A stretch of DNA of 29,248 nt from DATLEX01 sp035525015 (GTDB lineage: Bacteria > Acidobacteriota > Thermoanaerobaculia > Gp7-AA8): contig DATLFC010000009.1 of the NCBI GenBank assembly GCA_035525015.1, positions 1 through 29,248 of the forward strand. The letters are read 5' to 3'. The notes below the pieces were generated by a model. It searched no databases. It was not told the DNA's origin and saw nothing but the letters and a program-made list of their open reading frames with translations. The translations under genes were made by a program, and so were the position numbers. Of the stretch, positions 13,523 through 21,797 are shown piece after piece. Numbering within the stretch: position 1 is the stretch's first letter; every line of letters begins with the position of its first letter.

Positions 13523-14935
13523 ATGCCCCAGAACCTCGAAGTCGTCATCCTCGCCGCCGGTCTCGGCACGCGGATGAAATCATCGATTGTGAAGATCCTG
13601 CATCGCGCCGCCGGGCGGCCGATCATCGATTACGTTCTCGACCTGGCGGCGGCCCTTTCCGGGAAGCCGCCGGTCCTGGTCATCGGCCATCAGCGCGAGG
13701 CGGTGCAGCAGGCCATCGGGGAGCGGGCCCGGTATGCGATCCAGGACGAGCAGCTCGGGACCGGACACGCGGTGCTGCAGGCCGCGCAGGCGATCGAGGC
13801 GGGCGGCGTGGCGGGGAAGAGTGTGCTCATCCTTTCCGGCGACGTGCCGCTGACGCGTCCCGAGACGCTGGCCCGGCTCGTCGAAGAGCACGGCCGCTCC
13901 GGCAACGCGCTCACGCTTCTGACCATGCGACTCGACGATCCCGGGATGTACGGGCGCATCGTCCGCGACGGCAGCGGCGCCGTGCAGCGCATCGTCGAAG
14001 CGAAGGATGCCAGTGAGGAAGAAAAACGCATCAACGAGGTCAACGCCGGGATTTATCTCTTCAGCGGCGAGCACCTCTTCGACAACCTGCGGGGCCTGAA
14101 GAACACGAACGCGCAGGGGGAGTACTACCTCACCGACCTTCTCGGCACGCTGACCGGCGCCGGGAAGCCCGTCGGCGCCCTCGTCGTCGACGATCCGGTC
14201 GAGGCTCTCGGCGTCAACTCGCGCGCCGAGCTGGCCACGGTCGAGGCGGAGATCCAGCGCCGCGTCGTGCGGAAGCTGATGAGCGACGGCGTCACATTCC
14301 GCAACCCCGGCACCGTCGTCATCGACTCGACGGTTACGATCGGCGCCGACACCGTCGTCTACCCGTTCGTCACGCTCGAGGGAAAGACGCGCATCGGCAC
14401 CGGCTGCGTCATCGAGCCGGGCGTCCACCTGCGCGATGTCGTGGTCGGCGACGGTGCGCACGTCAAGACCGGTACGGTGGCGGAGGAGAGCGAGATCGGC
14501 GAGGAGGCGACGGTCGGACCCTACGCGCATCTCCGTCCCGCCTCGAGACTCGGCCGGAAGGTGAAGATCGGCAACTTCGTCGAGACGAAGAAGGCGGTAT
14601 TCGGCGACGGGGCGAAGGCTTCCCACCTCTCTTACATCGGCGATGCGGACATCGGCGCGGATGCGAACATCGGCGCCGGCACGATCACCTGCAACTACGA
14701 CGGCGTGCGGAAACACAAGACGGTGCTCGAGGAGGGCGTTTTCATCGGCTCGGACACGCAGCTCGTCGCGCCGGTGCGCGTCGGCAAAGGGGCGTACGTC
14801 GGCGCAGGCTCCACGATCACGAAGGATGTGCCGCCCGACGCGCTCGCCCTCAGCCGCACACCGCAGAAGATCGTGCCGGGATGGGCGGCGAAGAAACGGG
14901 AAGAGAGGAAAGGGAAGGGTGAGTCCGAGGACTGA
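13523..14935 (+). CDS. glmU: bifunctional UDP-N-acetylglucosamine pyrophosphorylase / glucosamine-1-phosphate acetyltransferase
   Basis: A 470-residue GlmU of normal length that catalyses the last two steps to UDP-GlcNAc, the precursor of peptidoglycan and lipopolysaccharide. The N-terminal uridylyltransferase domain (about 1-230) has LAAGLGTRMKS (10-20), the Lys of SIVKILH, QLGTGHAV and GDVPLTRP. The C-terminal left-handed beta-helix (about 255-455) shows hexapeptide repeats and the acetyltransferase site GNFVETKKA, SHLSYIGDA and GAGTITCNYDG. A strong GGAGGAG site (13514-13520) precedes the ATG. The last residues are a charged low-complexity tail (KKREERKGKGESED), and the stop codon TGA is the first three bases of a perfect palindrome. 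The downstream gene is convergent. Confidence 0.97.
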   Translation: MPQNLEVVILAAGLGTRMKSSIVKILHRAAGRPIIDYVLDLAAALSGKPPVLVIGHQREAVQQAIGERARYAIQDEQLGTGHAVLQAAQAIEAGGVAGKSVLILSGDVPLTRPETLARLVEEHGRSGNALTLLTMRLDDPGMYGRIVRDGSGAVQRIVEAKDASEEEKRINEVNAGIYLFSGEHLFDNLRGLKNTNAQGEYYLTDLLGTLTGAGKPVGALVVDDPVEALGVNSRAELATVEAEIQRRVVRKLMSDGVTFRNPGTVVIDSTVTIGADTVVYPFVTLEGKTRIGTGCVIEPGVHLRDVVVGDGAHVKTGTVAEESEIGEEATVGPYAHLRPASRLGRKVKIGNFVETKKAVFGDGAKASHLSYIGDADIGADANIGAGTITCNYDGVRKHKTVLEEGVFIGSDTQLVAPVRVGKGAYVGAGSTITKDVPPDALALSRTPQKIVPGWAAKKREERKGKGESED

Positions 14936-14956
14936 GGCCCGAGGCCCCGGGCCTCA
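14933..14956. terminator. palindrome shared by two convergent stop codons
   Basis: TGAGGCCC (14933-14940) and GGGCCTCA (14949-14956) are perfect reverse complements around an 8-base loop. The left TGA is the stop of glmU and the right TCA is the minus-strand stop of the aspartyl-protease lipoprotein gene. There is no U-tract, but the stem is very GC-rich and suits a compact bidirectional terminator. The unit GAGGCCCGAGGCC is the same as in 8451-8474. Confidence 0.6.
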
Positions 14957-16276
14957 CCGCCTCTCCAGATCCAGCCTCATCGTTCCGAAGTCCATCACCA
15001 CGCGGAAGTTCTTCAGGAAGTTCTGGCCGATGATGCCGGCGGCGCGCTCGTTCTCGCTGCCGCTGTACATCGGGATCGTCTTGAAGGTCCCGGCCCACTT
15101 GTCGACGCCGATCTCGACGTTCTCGAGTTTCGTACCGTGCTTCTTCGCGCCGCCGAGACCCTGCAGCACGGCCGAATGGACCCGGGGAGCGAAGTAGTCG
15201 ATTGGCAGCGAGCGCACCTGCGCCTCGTTCAGGTAGGTCACTTCGCTGCCGGTGTCGACGATGAACATGAACCACCCGTGGCGCTGCACCGCTCCGCGGA
15301 CCACGGGGCGGAAGCTCTCAAAGAAGAGGTTCTGATTGGCGGCGGGACGACGGTCCTCGTCCAGGAGGCGCGTGAAGATCGCGCGGTGCCGCGCGAAGTC
15401 GAGCTCGAGCCGGAACTCCTTGAGGAGATTCGCACCGAGGAGAAAGTCGATCGAGAACTCTCGCTTTCCGCTGACGATGAACCGCATCTTGTCGTCCGGC
15501 ATCACGGCCACCGGGACGTTGCGGATCGTGATGAGGCCGAGATGGAGGGATTCGAGAAGGGCGAACCGCACCGGGATGGCTTCGCCGAGAAGGCCGTAGA
15601 ACGTGCCCCCTTTGACGTCGAGAATCGCCGGCGCGATCGCGGCGGCCAGCCGGTCCGACATGATCGACAGCACGGCGCCGGAGTCGATCACGGCGTCGAT
15701 GGGATCGGAACGGTCGTTGACACGGGCGTCGATGCGCGGCAGGTCGGGACGTCCGAAGTGCAGGTTCAGCTCGTCGCGAACCACGCCCTCGAACCGGTAT
15801 ACCGGCACGTTGCTCAACGCCCGCAGGTACTGGAGGTGCCACTGCTGAACCGTCAGGCCATACTCGCCGGCGACTTCCGCCCACTCCAGCGACGTGGCGA
15901 AGTTGTTCGTCATGTAGTCGATCTGCGACAGCTGCCACGCCGCATCGGCATACAGAGTGCGGAACGGCTTGAGCGCGATCGCGGCCCGGAGATGCTGCCG
16001 CGCCGCGTCGTAGCGCGCGGCTGCCAGCTCGGCGTAGGCCAGGGCTACGAGGTCGGTCGCCGACTGGCGTTGCCGGCTCTCGATCGACGCCGCCATCTCC
16101 AACGCCCGGAGATAGTCGGCCTTTCTCACCATCGCCTGGATGTCCGCGCCGCGGTCGATCTTCGTCGGCAGGAGAATCAGCGGCCCGATCGAGACCTCGG
16201 AGTAGAGCGCGCAGCCGGCCAGCACCAGAGAAACTGCGAGTGCGACGGCGGCGGCCCGGCGGGCGGAGGCAGACAT
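14954..16276 (-). CDS. lipoprotein with TPR-like helices and two retropepsin-like aspartyl-protease domains
   Basis: A 440-residue exported lipoprotein. The signal sequence ends in the lipobox LVLAGC (C22), so it is lipid-anchored and acts in the periplasm or at the outer membrane. Residues about 45-155 are helical and TPR-like (YLRALEMAASIESRQRQ, DLVALAYAELAAARYDAA). Two single-domain pepsin-fold units follow. The first has AVIDSGAVLSIMS (D198, with Ser in place of the usual Thr) and closing strand FLLGANLLKEF. The second has the standard FIVDTGSEVTYLN (D341) and IIGQNFLKNF. Two such units in one chain could form an intramolecular pseudo-dimer with both catalytic Asp. It is transcribed behind the sigma-54 regulator gene, 83 bp away, with its own TAGAAT motif. 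Substrate and biological role are unknown. Confidence 0.85.
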   Translation of the reverse strand: MSASARRAAAVALAVSLVLAGCALYSEVSIGPLILLPTKIDRGADIQAMVRKADYLRALEMAASIESRQRQSATDLVALAYAELAAARYDAARQHLRAAIALKPFRTLYADAAWQLSQIDYMTNNFATSLEWAEVAGEYGLTVQQWHLQYLRALSNVPVYRFEGVVRDELNLHFGRPDLPRIDARVNDRSDPIDAVIDSGAVLSIMSDRLAAAIAPAILDVKGGTFYGLLGEAIPVRFALLESLHLGLITIRNVPVAVMPDDKMRFIVSGKREFSIDFLLGANLLKEFRLELDFARHRAIFTRLLDEDRRPAANQNLFFESFRPVVRGAVQRHGWFMFIVDTGSEVTYLNEAQVRSLPIDYFAPRVHSAVLQGLGGAKKHGTKLENVEIGVDKWAGTFKTIPMYSGSENERAAGIIGQNFLKNFRVVMDFGTMRLDLERR

Positions 16277-16291
16277 GAGGAGGTGAGTGCG

Positions 16292-16297
16292 ATTCTA
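16292..16297 (-). promoter_or_regulatory. TAGAAT -10-like element of the aspartyl-protease lipoprotein gene
   Basis: The minus strand reads CGTAGAATCGCAC here, 15 bases before the ATG at 16276, with the same TAGAAT-CGC form as in front of yvcK and the esterase gene. No convincing -35 is seen. Confidence 0.35.
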
Positions 16298-16359
16298 CGG
16301 AGGTGCGATGACAATGGGGTAACGCGGTACCTGTTCGACACCCCGACTTTCTCGATTTG

Positions 16360-19300
16360 TCACACGGGGCGTTCGGGACGTTTCCGCACGAGAATACCCA
16401 ATTCGCGAATCTGGTACGACAACGCCTGTCGTGACATGTTGAGAAGCGTGGCGGCTCGATTCTGATTACCTTCCGCCTCCAGCAGCGACTTCTCGATCAG
16501 CTCGCGGCGGAACTTCGCCACCGCATCCTGGTACGAGCCGGCCAGGATCCGCGCCGGCGTCGTGTGCCGCAGCCGTTCCGGGAGGTGCTCGACGCCGATC
16601 TCGTTCGCGTCGCCGGCCATGGCGTGACCGGCGCGAACCGCGTTCTGCAGTTCACGCACATTGCCAGGCCATCGATAGGACCGGAAGAGCGACTCCGCTT
16701 CCGGCGAGAGCAGCCTGGCACCGCCGCGGTGCTTCGTCCGCTCCTCATCGAGGAAATGCCGCGACAGCAGGATCACGTCATTGCCACGATCGCGCAGCGG
16801 CGGAATGAAGATCTCCACGCCGCGGATGCGGTAGTAGAGATCCTCACGGAAGCGCCCCTCCTCCACCGCCGATTCGAGTGGGCGATTCGTCGCCGAGATG
16901 ATGCGGACGTCGGCGGACCGGCTCGACGTTTCGCCGACGCGGCGGAACTCCCCGTCCTGCAGGAAACGGAGAAGCTTCGCCTGCGCCGCGACGGGCATCT
17001 CGCCGATCTCGTCGAGAAAGAGGGTGCCGCCCTCGGTCGTCTCGATCAGTCCGGCGCGATCGCGATCGGCGCCGGTGTACGCGCCGCGTACATGACCGAA
17101 AAGCTCGCTCTCGATGAGGTTCTCGGGCAACGCCGCGCAATTGACGGCTGTGAACGCCTTGTGCCGCCGCCCCGACTCCCGATGCACGGCCCGCGCGACC
17201 AGCTCTTTACCCGTGCCTGACTCGCCGCGAATGCAGAGTGCTACATCGCGCCGCGCTACGCGCGCGACGGCATCGACGACGCCGCGCATGGCCGGCGATT
17301 CCCCGACCATTCCGTGAACGCCGGCCGTACGCGGAGGAGGCACTTCCTCCTGATCGACGATTCTTCGCAGGCGATCGTTTTCGGCGCGCGTCCGCACGAT
17401 GGCGGTCACGGCATCGCGGAGCGGCAACGGCCACTCGTCGCACCCCTCGACGAAGAGCAGCTCGCGATCCCCGCAGCGCAGCCAGCCTGCGGCGCCCGAC
17501 GCGGCGATCTGATCGAGCTCCGTGGAAGTCGCGCTGGCCGGCCCGTTCGTGTTCCAGTGGCCGAGACGGTTCCGCACCGCGTACGTCCACGGTTTTCCAT
17601 CGAATGTGTCCGCCGGCAGCGGCCACTCGGCGGTGGCCACCGCGCGCAACACTTCTACCTGGCCCGCCCCACGTTCGGCGGCCCGCCGTCGATCGATGCC
17701 GAGATCACGAGCGATCCGATCTGCCAGGTTGTGCTGCCCCGCCACGAGCGCGGCGCGAAACAGCTGGAGCGCCTCCGATCGGTTCGATGATTCCGGCGGC
17801 GCGGCGCGGTCCGGCGCGGAGCGCCATCGATCGAGGGCCGCGTGGAACGGCATGGCCGGCCGGAGCGACGTCACACCTCTGCGCCGGGCCGCGACAAGAT
17901 GCCTCTCCGTGAGCTCACGGTTGCCGCTCCCCCCCGTCGAGCGAAGCGGCTCGACGACACCTTCGATCGCATGCACCTCGTCGACGATCAGCGCTGCCGC
18001 CTCGCGGATCTGCGGAAGAAGCCGCTCCCGCTCGAGCACCTGCATCGCCAGCCGTTTTGCTTCGGCGAATTCCGCGCGTGAAAAATGAAGATGTGCGTCC
18101 AGCAGTTTCAGCTCGAAGAGGCGGCCGGCATCGTTGACCGCGGCGTAGTAATGCCGGAGACGGTGGAGCATCGAGCTCGCGGCACGCCATTGCCCGTCGT
18201 CTGCCGCGAGGTAGGTGAGCGTGAAGAGGATCCCGGCGGCGGCGCGGTCACCCTGCGTCTCCTCGATCGCCTTGAGCGCTTCGAGCGCCACGATCCGCGT
18301 CTGGGACCAGCGGCCGGCCGAGAAAGTCGCGAAAACGATGTCGAGCCACGCGTCCACCCGCTCGATTGGCGTTCGGGCCAGAGCGAGAGCCCCGGCGGCG
18401 AGATCCTCCGCGGAATGGAAGTCGCCGTCTTCGAGCGCGCGATAGGTCAGGAACCGGCTCGCCAGATAGTGATCGGTGTCGCTCCACGTCGCGTCGAACG
18501 TCTCGCCGCTCTCCAGCGCCAGGAGCGAGCGCTCATAGTCGACCCGGATCCGCTCCTCGGCTGTTGCCGGAGCGGCGCGCCCCAGCGCCTCCCGCGCCTC
18601 TTCAAGGCGGCCCGCCAGGCGCAGCAGCTCGCATCGAAGTACTTCCCCCTCGAACGTGCTCGCCTGCACACGTCCGAGCCGTTGAAGCGCCGTCTCGTAA
18701 TCGCCCGACCGGCGATCGCACTGCGCGAGCAGCAGCTCCTGCGCGCCGGTACCGAGTCGCTGCGCGACGACCGCCGCGTCGCGGTAGCGGCCGCACGCGA
18801 CCAGCGCCCGGCCGAGCGATGCAGCGAGCGCCGGCGTCAACACATCCGCCACGCTCCACAGCCGGGCGACCGTCTCCTCGGCGACATCCCACTCCAGTGA
18901 TTCCAGGACCGCCAATCCCTCATCGACGTCACCCGCTTCGATCAGCAGAAATCCCGCTCGTTCCGCGTCGGCCACCCTGGCCGCCGCTCTGCACAGCGCC
19001 ATGCGGGAGGTGGGCGGGATGTGCGCCGCGCATTGCGCGCGGACAGCCTCGCCGTCGAAGCAGAACATCTCGTCCTCGATCCGCGTCACGCCGCCGATGC
19101 AAAGCTCGTCCAGCGGCCGCTCGAACAGGAACTCGCGAAGGAACGCCGCCGCCGTCTCCACCGGAATCCGCGGTCCGAGCAGTGCCAGCGCGGCGACGTA
19201 CGACCTGTGGGGTTCCTGCTGCTTCGAGAAGGCGTCGTCGACCGGTACCTCTCCCGACTCGAGATACTTCCGGTATCGCGGCGAGGCGACGAGCTCCTCG

Positions 19301-20295
19301 ACCCACGGCCGCGGGTCGGCGACGATCGCCAGCCGCGCGTCGATCGCCTGACGCGCTGCCATACGCGTCCCGAGAACGAACCACCGAGTGGCCGGCAGGT
19401 CGCCCTGCGCGCTGTGGCAGAGCCACACCGCCGTCCCGAGGGAGGAGGCGATCTCGACGACGCGCCGGGAGGCCGCGTCGAGTTTCGGCCCCACCGCCAC
19501 GACGTGGCGCCGTTCTGCCAGGCGCTCCGCGATCCTTTCCGCGACGGCGGCTTCCGCATCGTCGCGGCCTGCGATCGAAGGATCGACCGCGGCGAGAGCG
19601 CTGTAGCGGTGCAGCGCAAATTCCGATTCGATGCGCACCAGAGCTGCCGAGTTGTCGAGTGACGCCATCTGCGTCAGTGCTTCGATCGTTCCGCTGCATG
19701 CCCAGGTCTGCCTCACCGCCGGTCCGTGCCATAGCTCGCGGAGCACCTCAGAGCCGGGCGAAAGGACTTCCCCCGACGCGCTGCGCCGCTGCCATCGGAG
19801 ATCCGCCGTTGCGTCGCGCCGGACGATCTCGTCCGCTTCCGCGTAAACCGTTTCCGCGCGGGCCCAGGAGAGACGGAAAACCGGGAGACTGGTCTCGACG
19901 AGTTGCGCGAACTCGTGGATGAGTGCGAACGAAGGGGGAGCGGACGCGGGATCGGTCGAGCGCGCCGCGATGCGGATCAGCCTGCAATCGGATCCACGCC
20001 GGCGGCCGACGGCCCATTCCGTGAGGTCGAGGTCGCCGTCGGCGAGCCCGGCGAACTGCAGAAACGCCTGATGCGCCGCGAACTGTGCGAGAAGCGAGAG
20101 CCGGTCGCGCGTCCCGAGGTCGCCCGCCGCGGTCAACGGCACCGCGGACAGGCTGATCGGCGGTCCGGCCGCGTCGTACCACGGCAGCGAACAATGGCGG
20201 AGTACGGCGATCGTCGCCGTCCCCCAGGCGAACGTCTCCGCGGGCGACACGAGCAGCGATTCGCCCGTGCGGCGTGAGCTCCCCCTCATGGCCAT
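16360..20295 (-). CDS. giant sigma-54-dependent transcriptional regulator with degenerate kinase-like and TPR-like N-terminus
   Basis: About 1311 residues. The C-terminal third is a complete enhancer-binding protein. The AAA+ domain (about 985-1225) has Walker A GESGTGKE, the sigma-54 contact loop GAYTGA (F-to-Y variant of GAFTGA), Walker B GGTLFLDEIGEM, sensor motif SATNRPL, arginine fingers in FREDLYYRI, and WPGNVRELQN. A Fis-type HTH ends the protein (NQNRAATLLNMSRQALSYQIREL). The first ~980 residues have no receiver domain. Residues about 60-110 contain FLQFAGLADGDLDLTEWAV, which recalls the HGDLKPxN loop of protein kinases with key residues lost. From about 400 on the chain is TPR-like helical repeats. 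I chose ATG 20295 because the open frame further upstream runs antisense to the inositol monophosphatase gene; GTG 20301 and ATG 20289 are alternatives. Target promoters are unknown. Confidence 0.85.
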   Translation of the reverse strand: MAMRGSSRRTGESLLVSPAETFAWGTATIAVLRHCSLPWYDAAGPPISLSAVPLTAAGDLGTRDRLSLLAQFAAHQAFLQFAGLADGDLDLTEWAVGRRRGSDCRLIRIAARSTDPASAPPSFALIHEFAQLVETSLPVFRLSWARAETVYAEADEIVRRDATADLRWQRRSASGEVLSPGSEVLRELWHGPAVRQTWACSGTIEALTQMASLDNSAALVRIESEFALHRYSALAAVDPSIAGRDDAEAAVAERIAERLAERRHVVAVGPKLDAASRRVVEIASSLGTAVWLCHSAQGDLPATRWFVLGTRMAARQAIDARLAIVADPRPWVEELVASPRYRKYLESGEVPVDDAFSKQQEPHRSYVAALALLGPRIPVETAAAFLREFLFERPLDELCIGGVTRIEDEMFCFDGEAVRAQCAAHIPPTSRMALCRAAARVADAERAGFLLIEAGDVDEGLAVLESLEWDVAEETVARLWSVADVLTPALAASLGRALVACGRYRDAAVVAQRLGTGAQELLLAQCDRRSGDYETALQRLGRVQASTFEGEVLRCELLRLAGRLEEAREALGRAAPATAEERIRVDYERSLLALESGETFDATWSDTDHYLASRFLTYRALEDGDFHSAEDLAAGALALARTPIERVDAWLDIVFATFSAGRWSQTRIVALEALKAIEETQGDRAAAGILFTLTYLAADDGQWRAASSMLHRLRHYYAAVNDAGRLFELKLLDAHLHFSRAEFAEAKRLAMQVLERERLLPQIREAAALIVDEVHAIEGVVEPLRSTGGSGNRELTERHLVAARRRGVTSLRPAMPFHAALDRWRSAPDRAAPPESSNRSEALQLFRAALVAGQHNLADRIARDLGIDRRRAAERGAGQVEVLRAVATAEWPLPADTFDGKPWTYAVRNRLGHWNTNGPASATSTELDQIAASGAAGWLRCGDRELLFVEGCDEWPLPLRDAVTAIVRTRAENDRLRRIVDQEEVPPPRTAGVHGMVGESPAMRGVVDAVARVARRDVALCIRGESGTGKELVARAVHRESGRRHKAFTAVNCAALPENLIESELFGHVRGAYTGADRDRAGLIETTEGGTLFLDEIGEMPVAAQAKLLRFLQDGEFRRVGETSSRSADVRIISATNRPLESAVEEGRFREDLYYRIRGVEIFIPPLRDRGNDVILLSRHFLDEERTKHRGGARLLSPEAESLFRSYRWPGNVRELQNAVRAGHAMAGDANEIGVEHLPERLRHTTPARILAGSYQDAVAKFRRELIEKSLLEAEGNQNRAATLLNMSRQALSYQIRELGILVRKRPERPV

Positions 20296-20352
20296 TCGCA
20301 CAAGGAGAGGTCGCGCGGGCGCCGAGCCCGACCACCAACATTGGAACCACCT

Positions 20353-20358
20353 TAGAAT
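20353..20358 (+). promoter_or_regulatory. TAGAAT -10 element for the inositol monophosphatase operon
   Basis: TTAGAATACGCGCC precedes the ATG at 20371 by 12 bases after the -10, leaving a leader of only a few bases and no Shine-Dalgarno. The minus strand of the same site reads TATTCT and could serve the sigma-54 regulator gene, so the promoters may compete. Confidence 0.4.
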
Positions 20359-20370
20359 ACGCGCCGCCTC

Positions 20371-21186
20371 ATGAACGACGTCGAGATCGCCATCGAAGCG
20401 GCGCGCCGCGGCGCCGCCGTTCTTCTCCGTTACTGGCAGCAGCTCGGGAAGGACGACGCCGACATCAAGTCGCGGCATGACTGGGTCTCGAACGCCGATC
20501 GGGAGAGCGAGGCGGAGATCGTGGCGTGCATTCACGAGCTCTCGCCCGGCGACGCGATCCTCGCCGAGGAAGGAGGGGCAGCGGCCGGGCGGAGCGATCG
20601 GACATGGATCATCGATCCGCTCGACGGCACGTCGAACTACCTCCAGCACTTCCCCGTCTGGTCGATCTCGATCGGACTCCGCTCCGGTGACGAGATGGCC
20701 GCTGGCGTGATCTACGAGCCGCTGCGCGAGCTCTTTTTCACGGGCGAGCGCGGCGCCGGCGCGTTCCGCAACGGGGAGCGCATCCGCGTCTCCGAACAGA
20801 GCGGCGTCGACGGCTCGTTCCTCGCCACCGGTTTTCCGTTCCGCGCGCAGGAGTACGTCAGCTCCTACGTCGCGATTTTCGAGGATGTGATCCGGCGGGC
20901 CAGGGGTGTGCGCCGGGCCGGCTCGGCCGCACTCGATCTCGCCTACACCGCCGCCGGCATCTTCGACGGTTTCTTCGAGATGCATCTGGCGGCGTGGGAC
21001 ATCGCTGCCGGGTCGCTTCTCGTGCACGAGGCTGGAGGCATCGTCACCGACTTCTCCGGCGGCGATCGCTGGTTCGGACGGGGAAACATCGTCGGCGCAC
21101 CGCGCCCGGTTCTCGACGAGCTGCTGCGGATCATCGGGCGTCACGTCACCGAGGACCAGCTCGACCACCGGAAAAACCCGCGGTGA
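20371..21186 (+). CDS. inositol monophosphatase family phosphatase
   Basis: A 271-residue Mg-dependent phosphatase. The family's metal-binding motifs are present: E67 in AEEGG, the signature WIIDPLDGTSNY (D82, D85), and the C-terminal AAWDIAAGSLLVHEAGG with the third Asp. Such enzymes act on inositol-1-phosphate, fructose-1,6-bisphosphate, histidinol phosphate or PAP. The sequence gives no firm choice. It is the first gene of a tight run: the glycosylase gene starts inside its stop (GTGA). It probably has a leaderless mRNA. It is divergent from the sigma-54 regulator gene. Confidence 0.92.
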   Translation: MNDVEIAIEAARRGAAVLLRYWQQLGKDDADIKSRHDWVSNADRESEAEIVACIHELSPGDAILAEEGGAAAGRSDRTWIIDPLDGTSNYLQHFPVWSISIGLRSGDEMAAGVIYEPLRELFFTGERGAGAFRNGERIRVSEQSGVDGSFLATGFPFRAQEYVSSYVAIFEDVIRRARGVRRAGSAALDLAYTAAGIFDGFFEMHLAAWDIAAGSLLVHEAGGIVTDFSGGDRWFGRGNIVGAPRPVLDELLRIIGRHVTEDQLDHRKNPR

Positions 21187-21797
21187 AAGAGCAGAAGCTC
21201 CCGCCCGATTTCTATCTGCACGACACGGTCACCGTCGCGCGCGGTCTACTCGGATGCGTATTGTGGCGGCGGATCGGACGGACGCTCCTGGCCGCGCGCA
21301 TCGTCGAGACCGAGGCGTATCTCGGCGCGAACGATCCGGCCAGCCACGCGCGCCGCGGCCTTCGCTCGGCGCGCAATGCGTCGATGTACCTGCACGGCGG
21401 CCACGCCTACGTCTACTTCACATACGGCATGCACTGGTGTCTGAACGTCGTGACGCAGGAAGCCGGCACCGCCGAGGCGGTGCTGATTCGCGCCGTGGAA
21501 CCGCTCGAGGGGATCGAGGCGATGCGGAAGCGCCGGCCGAAGGCGAAGCGCGATTCCGATCTGACGAACGGTCCCGGAAAACTCTGCATGGCCATGGAGG
21601 TCGATCGAGCGATCGACGGAGACCGCCTCGATGGAGAGCGTATCTACATCACCGCGCGCGACATGGAGATCGGTGGCGACGACGTCGTCGTGACGCCGCG
21701 CATCGGAATCGAAGGCTCGGGCGAAGCGGCGGCCTGGCCGCTGCGATTTCTGCTCCGCGGCAACCGCTACGTATCGGCTTACCGCAATGCTCGTTGA
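21183..21797 (+). CDS. DNA-3-methyladenine glycosylase (AAG/MPG family)
   Basis: A 204-residue base-excision repair enzyme that removes alkylated purines such as 3-methyladenine and hypoxanthine. The start is GTG 21183, overlapping the previous stop by 4 bp and giving the expected N-terminus VKEQKLPPDFYLHDTVTVAR. The family motifs are clear: LLGC, the catalytic Glu in RIVETEAYLG, DPASHA, the DNA-intercalating region MYLHGGHAYVYFTYGMHWC with LNVV, VLIRAVEP and LTNGPGKLC. Length is normal for bacterial members. It lies in an operon with a phosphatase and a YigZ protein, with no repair regulator adjacent, so expression may be constitutive. Confidence 0.95.
   Translation: MKEQKLPPDFYLHDTVTVARGLLGCVLWRRIGRTLLAARIVETEAYLGANDPASHARRGLRSARNASMYLHGGHAYVYFTYGMHWCLNVVTQEAGTAEAVLIRAVEPLEGIEAMRKRRPKAKRDSDLTNGPGKLCMAMEVDRAIDGDRLDGERIYITARDMEIGGDDVVVTPRIGIEGSGEAAAWPLRFLLRGNRYVSAYRNAR

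Noticed and set aside
15137..16465. A 442-codon plus-strand open frame opposite the aspartyl-protease lipoprotein gene.
   Set aside because: The minus strand encodes a protein with lipobox and two protease motifs; the plus-strand translation is low-complexity shadow sequence.
18366..19922. A 518-codon plus-strand open frame inside the sigma-54 regulator gene.
   Set aside because: It is Arg/Pro/Ala-rich, has no recognisable domain, and is antisense to a continuous regulator coding frame.
20296..21168. Upstream extension of the sigma-54 regulator frame.
   Set aside because: This part is antisense to the inositol monophosphatase gene and shows no domain, so the real start is placed near 20295.
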